From: CAZJAH01 sp964544155
Lineage (GTDB): Bacteria; Bacteroidota; Ignavibacteria; Kapaibacteriales; UBA2268
Assembly (NCBI GenBank): GCA_964544155.1
Contig: CAZJAH010000004.1
Span: forward strand, 62,001-126,000
DNA length: 64,000 bases
Reading direction: 5' to 3'
A program made the translations under genes and the position numbers. The notes below the pieces were generated by a model. It saw only the letters and a program-made list of their open reading frames with translations, searched no databases and was not told the DNA's origin. Shown piece by piece: positions 29,542 to 37,345 of this stretch; position 1 is the stretch's first letter; every line of letters begins with the position of its first letter.

Positions 29542-32253
29542 TCAGCTTCTTTTTCTTTTAATGTATTTATATGTTTCCCCGCCCCACAATACCAGTGATG
29601 ATAAAACTAAAATCACAACAAAATCAGTGGCCGGAATATCAGAAAATCCGAATATATCTCTCAGGGAAGGCACCTTAATAACCATAATCTGCAATAGTAT
29701 TGAAGCTAAAATTGCAAAATTCAGCCATTTATTTGTAAACATACCGATTTTGAATACTGATTCATTTAAAGAGCGCATATTAAAGGCGTTATATACAGCT
29801 GTAAGGGCAACTACAAGAAATGCGCCGGTACGCGCTGCCTCAATCCCCTCCTGTATATAGTAGTCAAAGACAAACATTGCGATAGTAACCATTATAGCAG
29901 CTATCATTATTAAGAAGGGGATGACATCCCATGATAATATGTTGGCTCCTTTTTTTACGGGTTGCTGATTCATTATGTCTCCGTGGCCTGGTTCGGCTGC
30001 CAGCGCGACATCAATTACGCCATCGGTAACAAGGTTCACGTATAATATCATCACGGCTGTCAATGGCAGGGGAAAGCCGAAAAGCAGACCCACGACAATC
30101 ACGGATATTTGAGCAAAGTTTGTGGTCAGCAGGAAGTAACTGGTTTTCTTTACATTTTCAAAAACAATCCTTCCCTGCCGTATGGCATTGACTATACTGC
30201 TGAAATTATCATCCTGAAGTACTATTTCCGAAGCATCCTTTGCAACATCTGTTCCGCGCAGCCCCATAGATATGCCAACATCGGCTCTCTTAAGCGCGGG
30301 GGCGTCATTTACTCCGTCGCCCGTCATTGCAATAAGGGTATCTTTGGCCTGCAGCCGTTCAGCAATCCTCAGCTTGGTTTCGGGGTCTACCCGCGCGAAA
30401 ACCGAAACATTGTTTATATAATCATCAAATTTTTCATCATCAACGTCAAGCTCTTTTGAGGTGATTGAAACGGGAAATTCCTGATTTTGCTTATCTTCAG
30501 CGCTTTCAACAATTCCTACCTGCTCGGCAATAGCCGCTGCTGTGCGCTTATGATCCCCTGTGACCATTATCACGCGGATACCTGCTGTTCCGCATTCATT
30601 GATGGATTCTTTCACGCCTTCCCTCGGCGGGTCTATTATTCCGGTGATTCCTGCCCAGCTCAGGCCTTTAACATCATCTGCAGTAACTGAATCAATATCG
30701 GAATTTCTGTAAGCCAGAGCAATAACGCGCATTGCGTTGCCGGTCATTTTGTTTATCTCTTCCAGAATTTTATCCCGCTTTTCATCATCCATATCTTCAG
30801 TGCCGTCACTGCCGAGCCATTTATCGCTTAGCTCAAGCAGCTTTTCAGGCGATCCGATAACAAATATCTCTCTGCCCTCCGGGGTATCAACCAGGCTGGC
30901 CCTGAATTTTTGCTCAGAATTAAAAGGAAGGTCATCCACTAATTTGTAATCCCTGTAGGGCTCTTTTTCGGAAATGCCGGCCTTTTCCGCTACAACTAAC
31001 ATCGCGGCTTCCGTCGGATCGCCGGTTATTTCAGGTTCTTCTTTGTTTTTTTTATTACCTTCACTTTTCAATTTGGCATTATTGCAAAAAGCTGCAATTG
31101 CCATCATTTTGCTTTCAGCGGGGTAATCGTAAATGTCAATAGTATCATCATTTTTTTTGAATTCGCCCTTAAGTTGATAGCCGCTGCCCGAAACATCTAT
31201 TTCCCGGCCGCTTCCGCTGAATATTTTTTTTACTGTCAGTAAGCCCCGGGTGATCGTTCCGGTTTTATCCGATAGAATAGTTGAAACGGAACCCATCATT
31301 TCCGTTGCAGTAAATTCCCGTATTATGGCGTTTTGTTTTGCCATTCTTTTAGCGCCGATTGCCAGAACTATAGAAATCACAACAGGCAGGCCTTCCGGAA
31401 TGGAGGATACCAGTGACGCAATGGTGACCATCAATATATCCCGAAATTCAAAATCCCTGTAAAAATACCCTATTGAAAAAACTACTAATGCTGTAAAAGC
31501 GGCTATTCCTGCCATTTGCTTGCCCAGAGTGGCGGTTTTCTTTCTGAAATTGGATTCCTGCATTTTCATTTCGCCCATAGAGGCGGCGATCTTTCCGATC
31601 TCGGTATCCTCGCCAATGGCAGTTACGAGCGCTCTGCCGCTTCCGCGGGCAATATTGGTTCCTTTCCATACCATATTACTCCTGTCGCCCAGAGGAGTGT
31701 CTTTATCAAGCTTATCAGTATTTTTTTTAACAGGCATGGATTCGCCGGTCAGTGACGCTTCGGTCGTACGCAGGTCTTTTTTCTTCAGAACCCGTGCATC
31801 AGCAGGGATAGTTGAACCTTCTTTCAGAATAATGACATCACCCGGGACAACCTCCGCGGCAGGCATTTCCTCTTCATTGCCGTCTCTGAGAACAAATGCT
31901 TTCTTCTTGACCATGCTTTTTATCGATTGTATTGCTTTCTCGGCCTTGTATTCCTGAACGAATCCCATAGTTGCATTAAAGAGGATCACACCCAGAATGA
32001 TGTAAACATCAGCCATTTGGTCGGCCCAACCGGCAATACCGGCGGCTATGATAAGTATGAGTATAAGAAAATCCTTGAACTGCTTAATGAATAGCTTTAT
32101 CGGGTTCGTGCTACCTTTTTCGGGCAGAACGTTTTTGCCGTATTTTTCCTGCCTTTTGGCTGCCTCTTCCCCTGAGAGCCCTTCTTCGGAGGAAGAGAGC
32201 TTTTCCATGCATTCTTCAGAGCTGATACTATAGTAAGGAAATTTCGGGTCCAT
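29542..32253 (-). CDS. P2-type cation-transporting ATPase (Ca2+-ATPase-like)
   Basis: A 903-residue inner-membrane pump. The N-terminal cation-ATPase domain, actuator loop 'TEASLTGESMPV' (~165), phosphorylation site Asp329 in 'LSDKTGTIT', 'MVTGDHKRTA' and hinge 'MTGDGVNDAPALKRAD' (~605) are all present, with about ten membrane helices. In M4 the motif is 'SSIPEGLPVV' and in M6 'NLVTDGVIDVAL', which match the P2A (SERCA/PMR1-like) ion-binding pattern better than Na+/K+ or H+ pumps. Ca2+ is therefore the likeliest ion, but Na+ or Mn2+ cannot be excluded. It stands alone between the helicase terminator and a 481-base gap. Confidence 0.88.
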   Translation of the reverse strand: MDPKFPYYSISSEECMEKLSSSEEGLSGEEAAKRQEKYGKNVLPEKGSTNPIKLFIKQFKDFLILILIIAAGIAGWADQMADVYIILGVILFNATMGFVQEYKAEKAIQSIKSMVKKKAFVLRDGNEEEMPAAEVVPGDVIILKEGSTIPADARVLKKKDLRTTEASLTGESMPVKKNTDKLDKDTPLGDRSNMVWKGTNIARGSGRALVTAIGEDTEIGKIAASMGEMKMQESNFRKKTATLGKQMAGIAAFTALVVFSIGYFYRDFEFRDILMVTIASLVSSIPEGLPVVISIVLAIGAKRMAKQNAIIREFTATEMMGSVSTILSDKTGTITRGLLTVKKIFSGSGREIDVSGSGYQLKGEFKKNDDTIDIYDYPAESKMMAIAAFCNNAKLKSEGNKKNKEEPEITGDPTEAAMLVVAEKAGISEKEPYRDYKLVDDLPFNSEQKFRASLVDTPEGREIFVIGSPEKLLELSDKWLGSDGTEDMDDEKRDKILEEINKMTGNAMRVIALAYRNSDIDSVTADDVKGLSWAGITGIIDPPREGVKESINECGTAGIRVIMVTGDHKRTAAAIAEQVGIVESAEDKQNQEFPVSITSKELDVDDEKFDDYINNVSVFARVDPETKLRIAERLQAKDTLIAMTGDGVNDAPALKRADVGISMGLRGTDVAKDASEIVLQDDNFSSIVNAIRQGRIVFENVKKTSYFLLTTNFAQISVIVVGLLFGFPLPLTAVMILYVNLVTDGVIDVALAAEPGHGDIMNQQPVKKGANILSWDVIPFLIMIAAIMVTIAMFVFDYYIQEGIEAARTGAFLVVALTAVYNAFNMRSLNESVFKIGMFTNKWLNFAILASILLQIMVIKVPSLRDIFGFSDIPATDFVVILVLSSLVLWGGETYKYIKRKRS

Positions 32254-32429
32254 GATTTTGAATATAATTATTAATTATTTTTAATTACATTATTATTTAT
32301 CCCGATTGTAAGGCACTTTTATTTTTTTTTTACACATCTAACTTCACAATTACTCAAAAAAAAAAAAATGAAATTATAATAAATTAATGATGACTTGTTT
32401 TCCTTTTGATTGGGATTATCATTTTCGGG
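32254..32429. other. AT-rich upstream region of the P-type ATPase gene
   Basis: Very A/T-rich sequence with long A and T runs between the ATPase start and the structured element. On minus, a TTACAA-18-TAATTA arrangement could be a weak promoter for the ATPase. No coding potential is seen. Confidence 0.3.
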
Positions 32430-32458
32430 TTGAATTTTCTAAATTTAGCGATTATTAG
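32430..32458 (+). promoter_or_regulatory. Candidate promoter for the structured intergenic element
   Basis: TTGAAT (32430-32435), a 17-base spacer and TATTAG (32453-32458) match a housekeeping-sigma layout and would start transcription around 32465, at the left edge of the hairpin-rich element. No downstream ORF uses it. Moderate match only. Confidence 0.25.
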
Positions 32459-32461
32459 AAA

Positions 32462-32715
32462 TAATTAGCCAAATTGGAATATTCGTCAAGCTTTCGATTC
32501 GGGGACCATCAATGGAAGAAACTCATACGCTGCAAATCGAGACCGGAATTATATGCTGCCGGTGCGCGTTCACTGTTTATATGTGATTAGGCTCTCCGCG
32601 CTAAATCTGCCATGTATGAACTAGTGCCGGCGTTTCTGCTCGGCGCTTCTGCATACAATTGCAGTAAGCCTTTTCACCGGGCCTCCATCTGACGCTGACG
32701 ACATGTTTAAAACAA
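32462..32715 (+). other. Hairpin-rich non-coding element, possible structured RNA
   Basis: About 250 bases, clearly richer in G/C than the flanking gap and without a sizeable ORF on either strand. Predicted pairings by eye: outer stem TCATAC (32523-32528) with GTATGA (32614-32619), enclosing ACCGG/CCGGT (32542-32546/32559-32563) and GCGCG/CGCGC (32564-32568/32597-32601) with an inner TCAC/GTGA. Then come hairpins AGTGCCG/CGGCGCT (32623-32629/32641-32647) and CTGCA/TGCAG (32649-32653/32660-32664). It does not match tmRNA, SRP RNA, RNase P or a riboswitch that I know. The strand is uncertain: plus is suggested by an upstream promoter-like site, but no terminator is visible. It could also be the relic of a mobile element. 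Confidence 0.25.
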
Positions 32716-32734
32716 TGAAGGGCGGATTTTAAAA

Positions 32735-33952
32735 TCAGCAGGGATGAGTAAAGTATGAGTAAAGTGATTTTATCTGCACTTTGCCGATTACCTGATTCCT
32801 GTATTTGCTCTTAATATCATGGGCGGCACGGCTTAGCTCTTCGGTCTTAATACCGGAATTACAGGAATTCCATGCTTCCAGGAATGCCGCCAAATGGTCT
32901 GCTGCTTTTATCAGTTCTCCATCGAAGGCTGAATATTCATCGGTATTATATTTAGCGTTGATATCATCCACTGTGATATCTCTGCCCTTCATCTGCTTGA
33001 AAATATGGCCGTTATGGAATATCTTATTTACGAATTCATCTTTAGTAAAATAATTAAGTTCGTTCTTCCATTCCGGCTCAATGTAGGGGTATATTTCCTG
33101 CTCGGAAAGGCTTTCTTCAAGGTCTTTAATTAGCTTATCCAGCTCGGATGATGACCTCTTTACCGGCGATATAATATCTCTGGTAACTGCTTCAGGCAGG
33201 TCATGGAACAGCCCCCCGAAAAAGTTATTGAATAGCCTTTGCGGGCAGGCGCCGTTTTCTCTCGCGAAAAAATATGAAATGCAGGCGACAAGCATGGTAT
33301 GCCCAAGGACTGATGTTTTCGGCACCCTCGGTATCTGCGCCCAGCGGAACTGAAACCGCAGCTGCCCCACCATATCAATAAAGTTGACGATTTTTTCCTG
33401 ATCCTGCATCTTCTTTATACCGCTGAGGCCTTCGTACTTGTTTACTCTTTTGATCAGGCTTGTGTAAATTCGGTCATTCTGATAATCGATGGGATTAGCC
33501 TGTTTTATTATTCTGAATTCCCAAAGGCTTGCGTAAATATGTGCTGCGTCAAGGATTCTGATGTTCAGGTCCTCTTCATGATCTTCGATAAGAAAAGTCT
33601 TAAGTTCGGACTTGAGTTCTTCATTTTCGATTTTTGGCTCAAGGGATTTGTAAACAAATTCATTCAGTTTTGAAAAAACCTGTTTATTTTTCATTATCTC
33701 GGTATATATCGGAGATTTAATATCAGAGATAACTATCCTGCGGAGCAGTTCGTAAATTCCTCCTTTGATAATTTTATCCCAATCCACTTTATTGCCGTTC
33801 ATTTCCTCGTACTTGCCGAGGCAGTAAGCTATAACCATTTTATGAGCGTGCTTGTCTATCTCGATCATATCCATTGGGCGCACGCGGTCGTTCCAGCGGA
33901 GTATATGAAACCCCCTGAAAAGTTCATTTACAAGAGAAAAATTCAGTATCAT
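32735..33952 (-). CDS. HD-domain phosphohydrolase, YfbR-like
   Basis: A 405-residue protein with two HD_3-like halves. The first begins 'IDKHAHKMVIAYCL...LLRRIVISDIKSP' (~32-80). The second has the fuller metal-binding set: 'SVLGHTMLVAC' (~217), 'GLFHDLPEAVTRDIISPVK' (~248) and a late 'AADHLAAFLEA' (~357). This pattern matches YfbR-like nucleotide phosphohydrolases, normally ~200 residues, so this is roughly a duplicated form. Likely substrates are nucleoside 5'-monophosphates or related metabolites (inferred). The gap to hemL is one base, so it is translationally coupled to the heme genes, although no known pathway link exists. Confidence 0.75.
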   Translation of the reverse strand: MILNFSLVNELFRGFHILRWNDRVRPMDMIEIDKHAHKMVIAYCLGKYEEMNGNKVDWDKIIKGGIYELLRRIVISDIKSPIYTEIMKNKQVFSKLNEFVYKSLEPKIENEELKSELKTFLIEDHEEDLNIRILDAAHIYASLWEFRIIKQANPIDYQNDRIYTSLIKRVNKYEGLSGIKKMQDQEKIVNFIDMVGQLRFQFRWAQIPRVPKTSVLGHTMLVACISYFFARENGACPQRLFNNFFGGLFHDLPEAVTRDIISPVKRSSSELDKLIKDLEESLSEQEIYPYIEPEWKNELNYFTKDEFVNKIFHNGHIFKQMKGRDITVDDINAKYNTDEYSAFDGELIKAADHLAAFLEAWNSCNSGIKTEELSRAAHDIKSKYRNQVIGKVQIKSLYSYFTHPC

Positions 33953-33953
33953 C

Positions 33954-35249
33954 CTATTTCCCGAAAATCTTATCTAAAGCCATAGCGGCTATGTCAAGGG
34001 TTTTATTAATATCATCGTCACTGTGTGCCAGCGAAACGAACATTGCTTCAAATTGAGACGGTGCAAGGTGTATGCCATTATCCAGCATAAAGCGAAAATA
34101 TTCCGCGAATTTACCTGTATCAGATGCGGAAGCGCTTTTAAAATCAACCACATCGCTTTCGGTGAAGAACAGGCATATCATCGAGCCTACTCTGTTTATG
34201 GCGGCTTTTATACCTCTATCTTCAAGGGATTTCCGCATGCCGCTTTCCAGCCGGGCACCTTTTTTTTCTAATTCTGAAAAAATTTCAGGTTTTAGTTTAA
34301 TTTCTGTTAGTACGGCAATGCCTGCGGCAGTTGCAAGGGGATTGCCGCTAAGCGTTCCCGCCTGATAGACCGGCCCGTTGGGGGATAGCTTTCCCATTAT
34401 ATCGCCCTTGCCGCCGAAAGCGCCTACGGGGAGGCCGCCGCCGATAACTTTTCCGAATGTGCTTAGGTCGGGCCGGATGCCGTAAAGCTCCTGCGCGCCT
34501 CCCGGCGCTACCCTGAAACCTGTCATCACTTCGTCAAATATCAGAACTATACCTTCATTGGTACACAGCTGCCTTAATTCTACCAGAAATTCCTTCTTTG
34601 AAGGAACAACTCCCATATTTCCGGCTATAGGTTCAATTATTACCGCGGCGACATTTTCCTTATTTTCATCAATCAATTTTTTTACTGAATTTATATCATT
34701 GAAGTCAGCGGTTAATGTATCGGCAGCGGTGCCTTTGGTAACACCCGGGCTAGTGGGCACGCCAAAAGTCATCGCTCCTGAACCTGCCTTTATCAGAAAG
34801 GAATCACCGTGGCCGTGGTAGCAGCCCTCGAATTTAATGATCTTATCCCTTCCTGTAAATCCGCGCGCGAGCCTTATGGCACTCATTGTGGCTTCAGTGC
34901 CGCTGTTTACCATACGGGCCAATTCCACGGAAGGTACGAGCGAGCAGAGCAATTCGGCGAATTTAACCTCTAAGCCTGTGGGTGCGCCGAAGCTGGTACC
35001 AAGTTCAAGAGCTGAAGCAACCGCGTCCTTTATGAACTTTGCGTTATGGCCGAAAAGATGCGGCCCCCAGCTTCCGATATAATCGATATATTCATTGCCG
35101 TCGGCGTCAATGACTTTTGAGCCCCGGGATTCGCGAATAAATACAGGATCGCCGCCAACAGATTTAAACGCCCTTACGGGTGAGTTTACTCCGCCGGGAA
35201 TATGCTTGCAAGCTTTCTTATATAATTCTTTGCTTTTAGTAATGTTCAT
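33954..35249 (-). CDS. hemL: Glutamate-1-semialdehyde 2,1-aminomutase
   Basis: A PLP-dependent aminomutase of 431 residues that converts glutamate-1-semialdehyde to 5-aminolevulinate in the C5 tetrapyrrole pathway. Motifs: 'PGGVNSPVRAF' near the N-terminus, 'NSGTEATMSAIRLARG' (~120), 'IFDEVMTGFR' (~240) and the PLP Lys in 'TFGKVIGGGLPVGAFGG' (~265). I start it at 35249 (MNITKSKELY...) because a strong AGGAGA lies just upstream; an ATG 36 bases earlier would overlap hemB. Order in transcription is hemC-hemB-hemL-HD. Confidence 0.95.
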   Translation of the reverse strand: MNITKSKELYKKACKHIPGGVNSPVRAFKSVGGDPVFIRESRGSKVIDADGNEYIDYIGSWGPHLFGHNAKFIKDAVASALELGTSFGAPTGLEVKFAELLCSLVPSVELARMVNSGTEATMSAIRLARGFTGRDKIIKFEGCYHGHGDSFLIKAGSGAMTFGVPTSPGVTKGTAADTLTADFNDINSVKKLIDENKENVAAVIIEPIAGNMGVVPSKKEFLVELRQLCTNEGIVLIFDEVMTGFRVAPGGAQELYGIRPDLSTFGKVIGGGLPVGAFGGKGDIMGKLSPNGPVYQAGTLSGNPLATAAGIAVLTEIKLKPEIFSELEKKGARLESGMRKSLEDRGIKAAINRVGSMICLFFTESDVVDFKSASASDTGKFAEYFRFMLDNGIHLAPSQFEAMFVSLAHSDDDINKTLDIAAMALDKIFGK

Positions 35250-35255
35250 GTGTTT

Positions 35256-35261
35256 TCTCCT
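35256..35261 (-). promoter_or_regulatory. Ribosome binding site that fixes the hemL start
   Basis: On minus the sequence AGGAGA is followed by six bases and ATG at 35249. It lies right at the hemB stop (35263), so hemL is translated independently rather than from the upstream ATG at 35285. Confidence 0.7.
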
Positions 35262-35262
35262 G

Positions 35263-36243
35263 TTATTCACCGAAATTCTGCTCAATAAGCTTAGCCGCTT
35301 CTTTAGCGTAATATGTCAGTATAATGTAAGCCCCGGCGCGTTTAATGGATGTAAGCGATTCCATAATAATTTTATTTTCGTCCAGCCAGCCTCTTTCTGC
35401 GGCGGCTTTTATCATTGCGTATTCTCCGCTTACCTGGTAAGCTGAGACGGGTATATTAAAGCTGTCACTTACTGCTCTGATAATATCAAGGTAAGCTCCG
35501 GCGGGCTTCACCATAATGATATCAGCGCCTTCCTCTATATCCGCTCCTGCTTCTCTCAGGGCTTCGCAGCTATTGGAGTAATCCATCTGGTGGGAACGCC
35601 TGTCCCCGAATGAGGGAGCCGACCCCGCGGCATCCCTGAAAGGCCCGTAATAAGCAGATGAGTATTTCACGGCATAGCTCATAAGGGGCATCTGATTAAA
35701 TCCGCTGCTGTCAAGTACTTCCCTGATGGCTGCTATCCTGCCGTCCATCATGTCGGATGGGGCAATCATGTCCGCTCCCGCTTCTGCCTGGCTCAGGGCA
35801 GTGCGCTGCAGCAGCTTTAAAGTTTCGTCATTGGCAATGCCGCCGTCCTTAATCAGTCCGCAATGCCCGTGCGACGTGTATTCACAAAGGCACACATCGG
35901 TTATAAGCAATATATCAGGATTTTCTTTCTTTAATTCGCGGAGGCATTTCTGGATGATACCGTTTTCATCGTAGGCGCCTGTGGCTGTTTCATCTTTACT
36001 TTCGGGAATTCCAAAAAGGATTATACCCGGTATTCCCAGCTTCGTGAGTGCTTCACATTCCCGTTTGATATTATCGACGGACATCCTGAATACACCGGGC
36101 ATTGAGCTTACTTCTTCTTTTTTATTCTCGCCGGGCATAACGAACATAGGGTAAATCAGATTGCTCTTATGCAGCCTGGTTTCCCTGATCATAGCCCTGG
36201 TGAGCGGGTTTTCTCTTAATCTTCTGAATCTTTTAAACATCAT
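35263..36243 (-). CDS. hemB: Delta-aminolevulinic acid dehydratase (porphobilinogen synthase)
   Basis: A 326-residue enzyme joining two 5-aminolevulinate molecules into porphobilinogen. Starts 'FKRFRRLRENPLTRAMIRET'. The Zn-binding Cys cluster 'DVCLCEYTSHGHCG' (~119-131) is intact, indicating the zinc-dependent class. The active-site lysines are in 'SYAVKYSS' (~196) and 'IMVKPA' (~249). AAGGAT lies upstream of the tandem ATGATG start. It is downstream of hemC by 53 bases and upstream of hemL by 13. Confidence 0.96.
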   Translation of the reverse strand: MMFKRFRRLRENPLTRAMIRETRLHKSNLIYPMFVMPGENKKEEVSSMPGVFRMSVDNIKRECEALTKLGIPGIILFGIPESKDETATGAYDENGIIQKCLRELKKENPDILLITDVCLCEYTSHGHCGLIKDGGIANDETLKLLQRTALSQAEAGADMIAPSDMMDGRIAAIREVLDSSGFNQMPLMSYAVKYSSAYYGPFRDAAGSAPSFGDRRSHQMDYSNSCEALREAGADIEEGADIIMVKPAGAYLDIIRAVSDSFNIPVSAYQVSGEYAMIKAAAERGWLDENKIIMESLTSIKRAGAYIILTYYAKEAAKLIEQNFGE

Positions 36244-36296
36244 TTTTTATCCTTCCGAATTTTTTTTTCTTCCGTATAATTTTATTTCTTTCCTAT

Positions 36297-37232
36297 TTAT
36301 TTTCTTCCGTATATTTCATCTATAATGATTTTTCCGCCCCGGCCAAGCAGTTCCATGGCAATTTCTCTACCGATCATTTCGGCTTCCTCGGGGCTGCCTG
36401 TACCTTTTTCCCTGTAGAATCTTATTCCGTCAGTTGAAGCTATCATGGCATCGAAAATCAACACGCTGTCGGGAGTAATTTCTCCGTGAGCCGCTACAGG
36501 CGCCTGGCATCCTCCGCTTACAGTTTTGAGAAAGGATCTTTCGGCTTTAACTTCCGTTTCGGTTTTTTGGTGATTAAGTTTTGAAGAAATTTCCATAAGC
36601 CTGCTGTCATCTGCCCTTATCTGCACACCAAGCGCCCCCTGGCCAACAGCCGGTATGAACAGGTCTTTTTCAATAACCGAGCTGATATAATTCTGCATCT
36701 CCAGCCTTTCCACCCCAGCTTTGGCAAGTATAATAGCGTCCCAGTCTGAATCCAGATATTTCCGGATACGCGTAGGGACGTTACCCCGCAGGCCTCTTAT
36801 TTGAACATCGGGCCTGTGCCTGCATAGCAGGGCGCTGCGCCTTAACGATCCGGTAGCAACCCGGGCGTTTTTACTTAAATTATCTAAAGTGACGCCTTTT
36901 TCTCTGGAGATTATCACATCCCTGGGGTCATGCCTTTCAGTGACAGCTGATATGGCCAGTCCTTCGGGAATTTCCGTCTGGAGGTCTTTCATGCTGTGCA
37001 CTGCTATATCAATTTCTTCATTGAGCAGGGCGCTTTCAATTTCTTTAGTAAAAAGTCCTTTATCACCGATTTTATAAAGAGCTTTATCCTGGATTTGATC
37101 GCCTAAAGTGCTTATCTCTTTTATTTCAAAAATTATTTCCGGAAAAAAATTTTCCAGTTCAGTTTTGATAAAATTGGCCTGCCAAAGTGCCAGCCTGCTA
37201 GACCGGCTTCCGATTATTATTCTTTTATTCAC
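36297..37232 (-). CDS. hemC: Porphobilinogen deaminase (hydroxymethylbilane synthase)
   Basis: A 311-residue enzyme polymerising four porphobilinogens into hydroxymethylbilane. Diagnostic motifs: 'GSRSSRLALWQANFI' at the N-terminus, 'AVHSMKDLQTEIPEGL' (~80), 'GSLRRSALL' and the dipyrromethane-cofactor Cys in 'SGGCQAPVAAHGE' (~240). The start codon is GTG at 37232; no ATG is available at the conserved N-terminus. It is first in the hem cluster and divergent from the 37346 gene. hemA and hemD are not seen here. Confidence 0.95.
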   Translation of the reverse strand: MNKRIIIGSRSSRLALWQANFIKTELENFFPEIIFEIKEISTLGDQIQDKALYKIGDKGLFTKEIESALLNEEIDIAVHSMKDLQTEIPEGLAISAVTERHDPRDVIISREKGVTLDNLSKNARVATGSLRRSALLCRHRPDVQIRGLRGNVPTRIRKYLDSDWDAIILAKAGVERLEMQNYISSVIEKDLFIPAVGQGALGVQIRADDSRLMEISSKLNHQKTETEVKAERSFLKTVSGGCQAPVAAHGEITPDSVLIFDAMIASTDGIRFYREKGTGSPEEAEMIGREIAMELLGRGGKIIIDEIYGRK

Positions 37233-37269
37233 AATAAGCTGCTTTTCTTGCTTAATTAAAAAGTATTAT

Positions 37270-37298
37270 TTGACAATTTGATGGTAATGAAATATATT
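37270..37298 (+). promoter_or_regulatory. Consensus-like promoter of the 37346 gene
   Basis: A perfect TTGACA (37270-37275), a 17-base spacer and TATATT (37293-37298) lie 47 bases upstream of the ATG at 37346. This is an excellent housekeeping-sigma match by the classical consensus rather than the Bacteroidetes TTTG/TAnnTTTG one. Confidence 0.55.
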
Positions 37299-37345
37299 TA
37301 AAAAATACTACCTGACAAAAAAACAAAATAAAAAAAAATAAGCTT

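Noticed and set aside
32461..32540. Possible tRNA T-arm ('TTTCGATTCGG') in the 32.5 kb element
   Set aside because: The flanking five-base stem cannot pair and no acceptor or anticodon arm can be drawn.
32254..32715. Manganese or magnesium riboswitch ahead of the P-type ATPase on minus
   Set aside because: The conserved yybP-ykoY or M-box core sequences were not found, and ~200 AT-rich bases separate the structure from the ATG.
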